Shown: positions 24,560 to 35,090 of the stretch, in pieces
Position numbering within the stretch: the stretch's first letter is position 1
How the letters are laid out: every line of letters starts with the position of its first letter
Assembly (NCBI GenBank): GCA_021234155.1
Contig: JAJEKV010000058.1
Span: forward strand, 7,750,992 to 7,814,991
DNA length: 64,000 bases
From: Isoetes taiwanensis
Lineage: Eukaryota; Streptophyta; Lycopodiopsida; Isoetales; Isoetaceae
Direction of reading: 5' to 3'
The notes under the pieces: model-generated
Databases searched by the model: none
What the model saw: the letters and a program-made list of their open reading frames with translations, nothing else
Told to the model about the DNA's origin: nothing
Made by a program: the position numbers and the translations under genes

Positions 24560-26149
24560 TCACCCGACAGAGTTCATATGATCTTCAATGTCTAGAAGTG
24601 CCATGTCAAATAATTGATCGCAGATATTTACACTTTGATCTTCAGCAACCCTTCGTGCCTCATGCAAGAAGTCATCGATCATAGAAAGCTTGACTTCTTC
24701 CCACAGTTGTAGTGGATTCGATGGTTCACAATTTGAGAGGATCATGACGAACATGTGCCGCAATTGTGGTGGCATGCCCCGTGCTGCTGCTTCTTGAAGA
24801 GACTCAAGCCATTCTGTGTCATCACGAAGCAACCCACGACGAATGCAAGCTTCTTTATATGTTGCACACAACTCCCCGTCAAAGGAGCGTAAATCTTCAA
24901 AACTAATTGCACCTGTCACGCGGGTCAACAGGAGTCGTAAATAGTATCTCTCTCCTTCTAAAGGATTAACAAAGTACATACGTCCAATAGTGGGAAACTT
25001 CTGGGTATTCTCTCTGACCTTCCATTTTTGACTGGGTTGATCGTAGGTAAACTTTTTAGGAAAATCATGATAAAGCAATTGAGCAGCCTCTCTAGTCTCT
25101 CTACCCCCAGATGCATTCATCTCGAAAAATGCTGTCAATGTTGTTCCATTATTCTTGCTCCTTATACTGTCCATGCTCATACCTTCTCGATAGTATACAT
25201 CTTGTTGCATTGGGAGATGCACAACCAATCTAGTCACATGAGGAAACTGTTGCTGTATTTCATATGAGAGGATTCTCCATGATGCCTCAGAAGCTGAGAA
25301 ATAGCGTGCATTCAAGTATTGCTCAACCTCATCATGGTTTACGGTGGGTCTGCTGCTAGTAGATGCACCATCACTCGCTGCTTCTAAGTTCACATTGATC
25401 ATATCAGGCCCTTTGTAGACATATTTGTAGAGATATTTAACGGCCTTTACGGCAGCACACACCTCAACATTGATATGGCACTTGAAATACGATGTCAGCC
25501 ACGGATTATATGGCACAACCCATCTGTTATCTAAATTTATATCCCCTTTTTTCACCTTTCGGCCATCATCCCTTCTTCGGTACAACGGATATCCGTCAAC
25601 AACTGCCGTCTCATCTGAAAATGCACGTGGATAATATTTTGTACACTTACCTTCTTGCATGCACGGACTATTCGGATATCCAGTACCACATGGCCCATGC
25701 ATCATATTACGGGTGACTACCTCATACAATTTAGGATATAGATCTTTGTCTGGTATTTTAGCACAAATTATTTGATCAATCTCTTCGGCTGTGAAGGGCT
25801 TGTCTTCCTGATCCAACATAGTCAACAAATGTACATGTGGCAAGCCTCTCTTCTGAAACTCAATGACATAGACTTTTGCAATTATGCGCCCGAATATACC
25901 ACGATTAGTTATCAGATCTATCAGCTCCTTTACCTTCATATGGAATACTCTAGCCACTAACTCTGGCCGATCACTTGGCGATCCTGCGTTCAACTTGCAT
26001 GTCCTCGCCGTCCATGATGTATATTTGTGCAAATTTTGCATGCTCTTGATGCCCTTGCGGTGGCAATAATATTCCCATCTTATGGCACATGCGGCCATTG
26101 ATCCTAAAAGTATAAGCTCCACCAATAGCATTTGCCAACGCCTCATCAA
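24560..26149 (-). pseudogene. Helitron HUH endonuclease (Rep) domain, internally deleted
   Basis: The Rep half of RepHel nicks and joins DNA at Helitron ends. Seen: SDRPELVARVFHMK, the two-histidine metal site in GLPHVHLL, the conserved HGPCG and CTKYYPR, and the tyrosine motif YLYKYVYKG. The N-terminal Helitron-like segment is in another frame (25971-26660) and stops just as this segment begins at SDRPEL. The stretch of about 200 residues that normally lies between AQIYI and SDRPDLV in Helitron Rep proteins is missing. That is a deletion with a frame change at about 25,975-25,990. A TGA ends the frame at 24560, directly ahead of the helicase. The catalytic motifs survive, but the protein cannot be made whole. 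Confidence 0.85.
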
Positions 26150-26660
26150 TTTTCACCTCCACTGAGGCAAACGAAAAGATATTATTGTACTTTCTAATGT
26201 TCGTGCGAAAGTGATCACCCAAACTATCTGTTCTCGTATATAGGTCAAACAATGCCTGTGGTGGTTCTGGAATCAATGGCAGCTGCACATTTCCATCAGC
26301 ACATACCTTGCACTTCTTTTTAACTGTGAGTTCTGTCGTCCACTGCATAGCCCCGCAATACAAACATCTATGATCCATGTTACCAAGGTCATGAGGAGGA
26401 GGTAAATTCCACGTCCATGCTATCTTGTTGAAACCGCTTCGACCAGTAGGACGTTCAGCCGGACCAATAGCAGTGCTGTAATCCAACCTCAAAGCTATAT
26501 GCTTTGCCTGGCTTCTGCGATGGAGCCGTCTCCTCCTTTGACTATAGCTCTCACGTTGAGGTGTCACATAAGAAGGATTACCCACTACCATAGGTGGCGT
26601 TATTTGATGCGGTGTGTTAAACCCATGAGCATTCACATATGTAGACTGCGGCAACATCAA
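25971..26660 (-). pseudogene. Helitron Rep N-terminal region with zinc-binding cluster
   Basis: Contains NPSYVTP followed by an arginine-rich stretch, a C-x2-C...C-x2-C cluster (CLYCGAMQW to CKVCADG) with PLIPEPPQALFDL after it, and GAYTFRINGRMCHKMG with AQIYIMD at its end. This is the usual Helitron N-terminal order. It ends in a stop where the deletion joins it out of frame to the Rep core at lower coordinates. Confidence 0.8.
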
Positions 26661-26680
26661 CTGTTCATCTGTTTGTTCGT

Positions 26681-27151
26681 CTACTGTGGGAAATAATTGA
26701 CTTCAGATGTAATGAAGCGGGAACCCCCTCCATGTGTAGTAGATCCTCCTACTGTAACCATATCTACCGATTGCATTTCAACCTCGATCACAGGGCGCTC
26801 TGGCTCTGCTAGTGCAACTTGTGGCATTGAGGCCGAGGCACAACATGTTTGAGCCGTCTGGCCCTCCATTGCAATAACACCAGATGAATGTCCAGCACAC
26901 CCTATCTCTCTGACATCCATGCTATGTGCTAGTTTCAAAGCTCTACTCTTTGCAACTCGTTTGCGTGCCAGTCGTCTCTTTCTAGCAGACTTAGTTTCAT
27001 TGATGGGCGTCATGTATGAGGGGTTGTTGGCCACAGCAGGTGGTGTTTTTTGATTGGACTTCCCCATATAAATCCTGGCATGTCGCAATCTATACAATTT
27101 AGATGCTTTCAAGGAGCCCCATACCGGATATTTGGCATGCATTCTAAGCAT
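26681..27151 (-). pseudogene. Second Helitron N-terminal-like ORF (basic NPSY motif)
   Basis: 156 residues. The part NPSYMTPINETKSARKRRL is a diverged duplicate of the NPSYVTP-arginine block in the next ORF, in a different frame. It may be an upstream exon or a leftover of an internal duplication. No catalytic domain is present. Confidence 0.5.
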
Positions 27152-27548
27152 ATGCTTATTAACTAAGACCTAAGCATACATCAATCAAGCAACCTAAGAT
27201 GGGAATTAGGACTCACCGCTGACAATCTAAGATTTTATCGCCCCTGTCAAGTGCGCAAGAGTAGAAGTGTGGTATGATTTTGTCCCTTCCTCAAAGTGCA
27301 AGTGCGATGTATCCCCTATAAACGTCAAAGAGCATAAAAGAATACATTAAATATTATCATATATCCAAAACACAATGCTAAGCCTAAGCACATGCCAAAA
27401 CAACATGAAGACAAAGTATCTTAAAGTGCTTTTGGGTTTATGGCTAAGTTGCATTATTGAGCAATTAAGTTGAATTTGTGTAAAACAAATTGAAACTTTA
27501 AGATGGGCTTTTATTTTAAGAATGCTTAAACTTAGGCATTCATGCACA

Positions 27549-27992
27549 TTACATATCCAATCCATGTTGCATAACGTATTCCATGAATAACGTAGCTTCC
27601 ATAGCCTCCACAAACTTATGGACTCTCACAAAACCGCGTTTGCGAAAGCTAGCATACATTTGTCTGGCAAAATTTTCAATATCTAGCTCAATTTTGACCT
27701 CCGGCCGTATCTCAACTCCAACCAACCCTAGGATTTCATACCACTCTCCAAAAACTCTCAAAACCCAAATCAGACCCTTAATGCTCACTTGCATCCCATC
27801 ATTCCCCAGTGCAACACTTTCTGCGGCTTCTTCCAATTCGCTCTTCCAATCCACCACCTCTGCTAAATATTGAAAGTATGCATCAAAATCATCGTCATCA
27901 TCAAATCGTGGCAAGGCATGTCCATCTCTAAAGAATTCTGCCACAAGTTTTGGGTAAGAATCCCATGGAACATTCACCACCACCATCTGCAT
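27549..27992 (-). CDS. Helitron accessory protein B (unknown, paralogue of the ORF at 22159-22923)
   Basis: 147 residues starting MQMVVVNVPWDSYPKLVAEF, then an acidic FDDDDDFDAYF, WVLRVFGEWYEILG and a helical end VHKFVEAMEATLFMEYV. The VPW start, the W-V-L-R-x-x-G-x-W-Y block and the final helices align with accessory protein A. Function unknown. Composition suggests an all-helical soluble protein, with no signal or membrane segment. It sits upstream of the Rep region on the same strand. Confidence 0.5.
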   Translation of the reverse strand: MQMVVVNVPWDSYPKLVAEFFRDGHALPRFDDDDDFDAYFQYLAEVVDWKSELEEAAESVALGNDGMQVSIKGLIWVLRVFGEWYEILGLVGVEIRPEVKIELDIENFARQMYASFRKRGFVRVHKFVEAMEATLFMEYVMQHGLDM

Positions 27993-28840
27993 TATGGAAA
28001 TGATATTTTAAGTCAATTCATATTTTGTATTGTGAGTTAAAGTTTGGCATTTCATGCTTATGTTAAAGTGGTGCATTTGATTCAAATTTTATGCTAGTGG
28101 ACACTAAGTTTATTTTAACCACAATAATACAACAATAAATGCATGTGATGTTAAATTGTGTTTGTTATTCTTCAGGATGCATGGTGTTCAACTATATTTG
28201 GGGGCTCAACTATCTAATAAATAGAAATCTAAGAAATACACAACCTTATTCCGTTGAACCTTTATTGTTTACCCTTTAGTTAATATATTGTTGAACCTTT
28301 AGTTCAATAGATATCAAGTTTAACCTTTAGGGAATTCGAAAAGCAAAAACCAAACCAAAATAAAAAGGCAAAAACCAAAAGAAAACAAAAGGGCTACTAA
28401 TGAAGAAGCGCTACGATTTGAGTTTTTTTCCCACCTTTACATTCCAACTATCTCACATCTACGTAATTTAGCTTTTCTATATTTATGTTCTTTTCACCAT
28501 ATTTCTACCATTTATTTTATTTCTTCAGGAGAGGTCTCTTCGCGGCTTGATCTTGGCATCTGGAACAGGGCAGGACTTATAGGCTTTATAACAGCGGATC
28601 GTTAGTTGCTTTATAACAGCAAGGAATTTGGCAACTTCGAGAAAGTAATACGTCAAAAACCATAACTATAGCAGAGGAAATACAAATGGCTAGTTGTTAG
28701 AATGAATGTGTGCATGTGTAAAAGCCATTTGAAATTTGTGTGGTCCAGAAGACATATGAAGACATACTGCAAAAGTCATACTGCAGAACAAATACGCCAA
28801 ATACAAATAGGTAAACAGCTAGTAAATAGCCAAATACAAA
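27993..28840. other. Helitron 5' flank / retrotransposon internal sequence, no gene
   Basis: AT-rich non-coding sequence. It contains repeated TTGAACCTTTA words (28255-28330) and the first of two CGTTAGTTGCTTTATAACAGC copies (about 28600-28620). The Helitron 5' junction should lie here but I cannot place it. Confidence 0.4.
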
Positions 28841-28864
28841 TAGGCAACGCCGGGCACACGTTAG
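28841..28864 (+). mobile_element. Plus-strand Helitron-type 3' terminus (truncated hairpin)
   Basis: GGCAACGCCGGGCACACG then TTAG and T matches the end of the Helitron at 21,789 but on the opposite strand and with the left hairpin arm cut short. It would be the 3' end of a second, plus-strand Helitron or a rearranged end. Confidence 0.5.
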
Positions 28865-29496
28865 TTGCTTTATAACAGCGGTTCATAATGCAGAGTATCT
28901 GTTAGTTGCTACCAACAGAGCATGAGGATATTGTATTCTGGAAGCAAAACAAAGAACAAACTGGAAAGGAGCAAAAACATCTAACAAATGGCAGGAGCAA
29001 AAAACCTGACCTGCAGCTATTGAAAACACAGGGAATATAAAACGTGAAGAATCTGAGATTTAAGAGCAGAAAGGGCTTCAAAAAATCTGAGAATCTAAGA
29101 ATCCAGCAAAAAGGGCTTCAAAAAAAACTCGCTCGGAACAGGTTGGAGCAAGCTTTATCCAGCAGAGCTTCAAAAATCCTAATATCACAATTTTCTTACC
29201 CAACGGATTTCGGCGTGCAAATCACTTGGGCTTTATTCATGAGGCTTTAGTACCTTCATTACCTTGGGATTCCTTCATTACCTTGCAGAATCCCAACTCA
29301 TGGATATGGTGGATGGATCCAGCTTTCATATTTACAGCAGAGCTCCAAAAGATAAAGACATTTACCTTCTCACAATGAGAAATCGGGGTCAATGCTCAAA
29401 TCTGTTGCTGAAAAAATGGTAGAGACGAAATGAGATGAAACACAGATGAAAAAATGGATGAGTTAGGGTATTATATTGCTACCTGCGCCAGCTATA

Positions 29497-29612
29497 AGCG
29501 CCCAAGCTCTTATTCCTGCGCCCAAGCTCTAAGGGGTGCGCCCAAGCTCCAAGTCTGCGCCCAAGCTCCAACTCTGCACCCAAGCTCCAACTCTGCGCCC
29601 AAGCTACCTGCG
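29497..29612. repeat. Minisatellite of GCGCCCAAGCTC units
   Basis: About seven units of roughly 18 bp, each with CGCCCAAGCTC or ACCCAAGCTC. It is open in several frames but has no gene context. Confidence 0.85.
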
Positions 29613-29933
29613 TCTCCAAGCTGTAACACCGCCTCTGGCATATGGAAACATTTATCAGGAAGGAAACCTTAGGAAGAGGCCGTTTGCAGCAGCCCATCAT
29701 CAAAGCGGATCACCGCCCTGCAGATCACCGCCCACGATTATAGCTTGCTTTCGTATCATTAATTTTATCGGCCAAAATCTCATATGATTATTTCGAAGGG
29801 AAAGGGGCAACGTCGGAAAATACAGGTTTTGTGGCCGGAAATGCATTTTCTGGCAAATGTAACGTCGGAAAAAAATCAGCAAAAACCCTAAGAAACTTTT
29901 TAAATAAGTAGATATATCCCACATAAAGAGAGT

Positions 29934-30021
29934 TGGCAAAATGGAAAGAGTATTGGGTTGGAGGTGGAAGGTCACGAGTTCAAAACGCGGGCAGGAAATG
30001 AAAAACTTAAAAAAAAAAAAA
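29934..30021 (+). mobile_element. tRNA-derived SINE-like insertion with poly-A tail
   Basis: TTGGCAAAATGGAAAGAG (A-box-like) and CACGAGTTCAAAAC (B-box-like) are followed by a run of A at 30008-30021. Like the copy at 21,655, it lies inside the LTR element. Confidence 0.5.
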
Positions 30022-30439
30022 AATGGATGTGTTTTTTTATACGCGGACCGTATGGGGCGCTGTTAGCGTTATACGTTAATAACTTTCGAAAAGAAACACC
30101 TCATCCGCTAGCAGCGCCCCTTTTGACTTTTCGCCCATTTCGACTTCAGGAAACGTGCCCCCTAGGGTATTTGGGAGGTGTCCGATCCATTGGAACCATT
30201 TTCGCCTTCATCTGAGCTACCTACAAAAAGTTATGGCCCATCTAAACTTGGGTCCTCTAGTCACAACTTTTTCCCTCCAAAATCGCCCTAAACTTCCTAA
30301 AACTCACAATTTATTACATCCACCTAGCACAAAACTAAATCACCAAAAAGTTAGGCAGTCCAACTAGCTTAAACTCCCACTCAACTACCGAGCTAACGGG
30401 TTAAAGATTTGGTCAGTGCTATGATTCCGGTCAACCAAA

Positions 30440-30457
30440 ATCATGGCTCTGGTACCA
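30440..30457 (-). promoter_or_regulatory. Primer binding site of the LTR retrotransposon (initiator tRNA-Met type)
   Basis: Minus-strand TGGTACCAGAGCC one base inside the 5' LTR matches the plant TGGTATCAGAGC primer site with one difference. Confidence 0.85.
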
Positions 30458-30458
30458 C

Positions 30459-32018
30459 TGTGACGCTCCCTGAATATATACGGCGCTCCGGACGTATACA
30501 TACAGGGACTTCCCCCTCCCATGGCAATCAGCTCACCATGAGCAGGGCCCTCCGTCTAACTTGGGCCATCCGTAGAGAGATGCCCGGGGTGAAGGACATG
30601 GAGGTGTCATTCGGCCCACGCCTTCAATGGGACTCCTAAGTTGCGGAAGCGTGAATACATGTTAGCACACAACATAAATCATATATAAATAACCACCACG
30701 AAGGGTGGCACATCCATCCAAGTACTAATGGCAAGGAATATGCATCTAATCCTAAGGAAAACACCCCAAACCCCAGGTTCTACCCCGGTTCAGACTCCTG
30801 TGAGGATGGACTGACGGCTCGGTCTCAAGAGATCAACAGACAGAGGTATAACCTGGCATTGGCTAGCATAGAACAGTGGCTAGGGTTGTCCACTCCATCC
30901 GCCCCTCCTGTGCACACTTTGCAGATGAGTCGAATCATGCTATGGCATCAATATAGCCTTCCGGAGATGCAGACTCAAGGTATCACCCTTCGAGCCTACT
31001 CCAGGGTTCATGAAGCCCTGGTCCGATGAGGCAGGTCAGGGAAGTGTCCCCTTCCAGGATCACAGTGGTTCCATGGGTGAGCTAGAGAATACGTGCCGCA
31101 TCAGCGACCCCCGCATCCGTACCCGACTTACTCACCCTAAATCTACTCAAAGTACAGGGTGCCCCATACGGGTCACACCTGTACACCCAGGGAGTGTCAG
31201 ACCCATACCCGGCCCTCTACGTGACCGGCTAGCAGGCCTAGCCCACTGTAGGAGTCCCAGGAGCCTTGTATATTCGTGCAAGACCCCACCCCCACTTCAC
31301 CACTGCGTCCCTTCTCTGGTGCTAAGCAATTCCATAGCATCCACGACTCGGTGGTCTCTTGTGCACATGCCTCAATTAATGGGAATAATACAGGGCTCTA
31401 TCTAGGAGCATACTACAATACATGGGCTCAGAGGTCTCTACCCCCCATAATCCCCCATCTCCGGAGTGCTAACTAAGCAAAGAACTACGAAACCATCAAC
31501 CAAAGCACGTACAGAGACTAGAGATAAGAATACTCACCATATCAATCAAGGGTTAGCCTAACAGGTAAACCACAGAGAAAACAGAGAGAGAACACACCAC
31601 AGAGAGGCGCTATGCTATAAATCAGCAAAGTAACCTACTGACTAACCGTCAAATCGGTCTTGGGCTGCTCCATCTCGACTAACTGAAGGGCGCCTGGCTG
31701 CTGCTCCTCCTCCTCCATCCCCAATTGCTCCCAATTCGAATTGGGGCACAAAAGCCCTAATTTGGGTGTCCAAAATGGAAACCCTGCCTTGCCCAATCGA
31801 TTTGGGCCAGGTGGCATGTCATTAATTAACTAATATGGTATTTTAGCCCTTTTTAATATTAGGATAAGCCCTAAATTCGAATTAGGGTTTTGGGTTAGGT
31901 ATTTAATTATTAACATAGCTAACCTTAGCTTATGAATAATTAATGTGCCATTGATTATTCATAGTGACGTGTCATGTATTTATACTTAAATATGCGTATA
32001 AATATGTGGAACGTCACA
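30459..32018 (-). repeat. 5' LTR of the 16.1-kb retrotransposon
   Basis: 1560 bp, same termini as the other LTR, followed on its outer side by GCATG. A short deletion relative to the other LTR is visible near 31,900. Confidence 0.92.
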
Positions 32019-32023
32019 GCATG

Positions 32024-33134
32024 GGTATGAATTGTTGCATAATCAAGGTGATGTGCATTGTAGATCGATAGTGTTTTGTGGATGGCGCATTAAGCCATAA
32101 TGCCACATGGCCATTCTCATCCTATTGCATAGGTATGAATTGCTGCCTAATCAAGGTGATATGCATTGTGGATCGATAGTGTACTGTGGATGTCACATCA
32201 AGCCATAGTGCAACGTGAGCATTCTCATCTTATTTTCTTTCTTGTTAAGATGGTCAAGCTGGACTCTTCAGTGATGTATTTAAACAGAAGGGGATATTGC
32301 ATTCTAAGAAATAATGCATCTTCTTGGGACTCCTTGTAGATTCCAATGTTCCACAATTACTGTACCATGTTAGGTGGCCATGCTAAATTGAGTTGTTCTC
32401 ACAATATTACTTGCTAACTCACTTTTAACAACACAAACGTGACTGTAAACTTCATGTGTACACGCTTTCAATCGTTGGCTGAAATTTGCAACGTGCATTT
32501 GGTGAAGTACTTGAATGGCCTATTTGCCAACACTGATGTCATGGTTGTCCATGAGAACTCATTGGGGATGCCAATTGCATAATCTGTCATTCCACACTTG
32601 CCATGAGTTTGCAAGGGCAGTTCCAGCAATGCGAGATAAATCACCTGAAAACGAAAGCAAGTCTTTAACCAATCTAAAATATCAAATTCACTAGATTTTA
32701 GACATGAACGTTCCATCATAGATGGCTCACTAATATCCTGACAATGTCTAAAGCTAGCTTCATACCACAATATGAGTAATGCATTCAGCAGAAGAATGTT
32801 GAAAACGAACATTATCTACCTCTAGCTGTCAAGTGTGAACCGCCATTGGGATGAGAACTTTATTGCTTCCAGTACAGTAAAGCGACAGCTCGATCATATT
32901 ATATCATAGTTTGGCACAGCATTTGCGGAACCTGCAAATCAAATCGTCAATCCTTCGAGTGGACAATCCTAAGCTGTTTGTGCCAAGAAGAATGGAAACT
33001 TATCACTTTGAGTGCAGCAAAGTAAGAACTCCAAGGTAAAGCTTAAATTCAAACTCGAGTCTTAGACAAAGTCTTGGATAAATATGCGCATTATGTGGCT
33101 GTATATAGGTGAATAATACTGCAAAGCTGTACAT
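32024..33134. other. Intergenic, no recognised gene
   Basis: A duplicated phrase around GGTATGAATTG and GATCGATAGTGT occurs at about 32024-32120 and 32125-32220. An open minus-strand stretch at 32468-32640 (containing THGKCGMTDYAIGIPNEF) looks protein-like but I do not recognise it. Confidence 0.35.
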
Positions 33135-34375
33135 AACAAGGTTGCGTATTAAACGGGAGCAAATCATTGAAACGGGAGCAAAAGGAATATTCCTCAAAGA
33201 TTCCCCTTTTTTTCCAAAAAAGGAGCTAAAATGAAGTAAAAAATTTATTTTCGTCATAAAATTGCATTTCGACCCCCCCAAAATCACTCATTTTTTTGTG
33301 CAAAGAGAAAATTGACTATGTTAAAGTGACACTTTTCCTAACAGTTAGAATTTACCAGGCGTGTGTTTTTAGAGAAAACCACTAATTTAAGTGTACATCC
33401 TACACAACATTTTGTTAGCTTGGATTGTATTCCAGAAAAGGTACTTTTAGGTTACAATTAGTCATTTTTTGATGATATAATATTTTAAAGTACCAAAATT
33501 ATATTCCGGAATATACTTTTGCTATTCGAGGATAACAAAGGTGTATTCCGGAATACACTTTTGCTTTTCTTAAAAGTCAAAGTGTATTCCAGAATATATT
33601 TTTGTTCTTGCTCGAATTCAAAGTGTATTCCAGAATACACTTTTGCTGTACAAGTTTTTGGGACTCAATAGTGATCTTGCAATTTTCCAGGCTTTTTGGG
33701 TTTTTGGCATTTTCAATGACCTTGCAATTTTCTCTGTTTCAGTTAATTTGAAATGACATTTCCTATTTCTAGAATAACAAAATGATAAACAAAGCAACAT
33801 TAAATAGGCTTTTCGACATTTTCCATGACTTCACAATTTTATTTTTTCAATTATTTGAATGACCATAGGAAGATACAATAAATTATTTGTTTGTTTCTTT
33901 GGGATACAGGAAGATGGTTCTAAATAATAAAGGGACTTCCTTTCTTTGATTTGTGGGGACTAGGGATACCGGACTGTGGTCCAAAAAGAAACAGGGAAAT
34001 GTATTCTGGAATACACTTTGTATTCCAGAATAAGATTTTGCTTACGACGGGAGAGGGGGCGAATTTTTTTTCCGCCTCCTCTGGTTTGATCTGGCGATAA
34101 TCTTGTTTGGTGATCTATTTCGGCTCTAGATTGTTGGTTATGAAACCCTGGCTGCTGATGGCGACTTTGATATGCTGTGCTGGTTGCCTGGAGCTGGTTC
34201 AAGGACTCGATTTAGGTTAGGGTAAAGAACTCCATGTGCAAACAGTGCTGGCTGTCCGACCACCAAATGCATGTGAAGTCTGCTGTGGTGCTATGGCATG
34301 TGAAGTTTGCTGGCGTTGCTGGCTCTGGCTTTGCTTTGCTCTGCCTCGGGCTATGATGCCCTTCAAAATTTCAGA

Positions 34376-35090
34376 ATGGCATCTGAACTACTTCTGCCTA
34401 CAAGCAGCTTCTTCGGAGTTTCCGAGCTTCTACAAGCAGCTTCTTCTGAGTTTCCGAGCTTCTACAAGCAGCATCCGAGCTTCTTCTGCCTACAGGCTTG
34501 TGCTTCACAATACTTTCGAAGAATCATGAAGGTTTCCCCTTGTTTCTCTCTTTATCCATATTTCTCTAACTTCTAAGTCCTCAGGGGCATGGCCGACCTC
34601 CAAACCAATCCGGAAAGGTGCCTCTAAGTTGCATGTTTTATGTTCGGCAGAACAACAATCCTCTGGAAAAACTTGGTTGCCTGGCTTGTCGCCACCAAAG
34701 TACCTTGACGGATTAGAATTAAAAGCATGTATATGCTTATTTTCATAATGTTTTTGAATTGCAGTCTTGCTAGTGACTTTGGATTTGATCCTTCAGAGCT
34801 TGGGAAGGAACCGAAGAGCTTGAGATGGTATGTTCAGGCAGAACTTGTCCATGCTCGCTTTGCAATGGCTGGGGTAGCTGGAATTCTATTTACTGATGTA
34901 AGTATTGCAATCTTGTATCCACATTTACCTCTCCTTCTTCTGGGACTCCCATGAAATTCTGTGACAGCTTCTACGCAGTACAATATCAAAAGACTTGCCA
35001 GTATGGTACGAAGTAGGTGCTACCAAATTTGAGTTTGCAGATACAGGGACACTGCTCATTGTGCAGCAGCTTCATGACTTCGAAATTTAG
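34376..35090 (+). pseudogene. Lhca5-like PSI light-harvesting protein fragment, captured and truncated
   Basis: Lhca proteins bind chlorophyll in the photosystem I antenna of the thylakoid. Exon 1 (34376-34531) encodes a Ser/Leu-rich transit-peptide-like start MASELLLPTSSFFG with an internal duplication. Exon 2 (34578-34711) ends with KTWLPGLSPPKYLDG. Exon 3 (34765-34897) has DFGFDPSELG and the first chlorophyll-binding helix AELVHARFAMAGVAGILFTD. Exon 4 (from 34968) has LPVWYEVGATKFEFADTG and LLIVQ, wording closest to Lhca5. Frames agree across all junctions, but the exon 2 donor reads GG|AT instead of GT. After LLIVQ (35066) the sequence diverges, and a TAG follows near 35090. Helices two and three and their chlorophyll ligands are absent. 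It lies inside a TIR element, so it is best read as a transduplicated fragment. Confidence 0.85.

Larger units (their letters stand above)
21789..28560 (-). mobile_element. Rep-helicase Helitron nested inside the LTR retrotransposon (5' end not fixed)
   Basis: On the minus strand the 3' end is the hairpin GCCCGGCAACGCCGGGC, ACACGTTTA, then CTAG at 21789-21792, with host T next, as in Helitrons that insert between A and T. Upstream on the same strand lie a PIF1-type helicase (23039-24508), a HUH Rep (24560-26149), a zinc-binding N-terminal piece (25971-26660) and accessory ORFs. The 5' TC terminus was not identified and should lie between about 28.0 and 28.86 kb. The enzyme genes are broken, so the copy is probably dead. 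Confidence 0.85.
15876..32018 (-). mobile_element. Complete 16.1-kb LTR retrotransposon lacking recognisable gag-pol (LARD-like)
   Basis: Two long direct repeats, 15876-17452 and 30459-32018, each begin TGTGACG and end CGTCACA and are flanked by the 5-bp duplication GCATG (15871-15875 and 32019-32023). On the minus strand the copy at 30459-32018 is the 5' LTR. One base inside it lies TGGTACCAGAGCC, a match to the initiator-methionine tRNA primer site, and the purine tract AAGGTGGGGAGAA directly precedes the 3' LTR at 17453. This fixes the orientation. The internal region outside the nested Helitron (17453-21788 and about 28.9-30.46 kb) has no convincing gag, protease, RT or integrase. It is therefore probably mobilised by a relative, perhaps the family member starting at 61,414. 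Its internal space also holds SINE-like insertions and minisatellites. Confidence 0.88.

Noticed and set aside
23138-26069. Plus-strand frames across the Helitron.
   Set aside because: They are antisense shadows of the Rep and helicase genes, whose motifs are on the minus strand.
16579-31405. Proline-rich open frames (about 80-160 residues) repeated in all three LTR copies.
   Set aside because: They recur because the LTRs are homologous. The frame is antisense to the element, differs in length between copies and has no domain.
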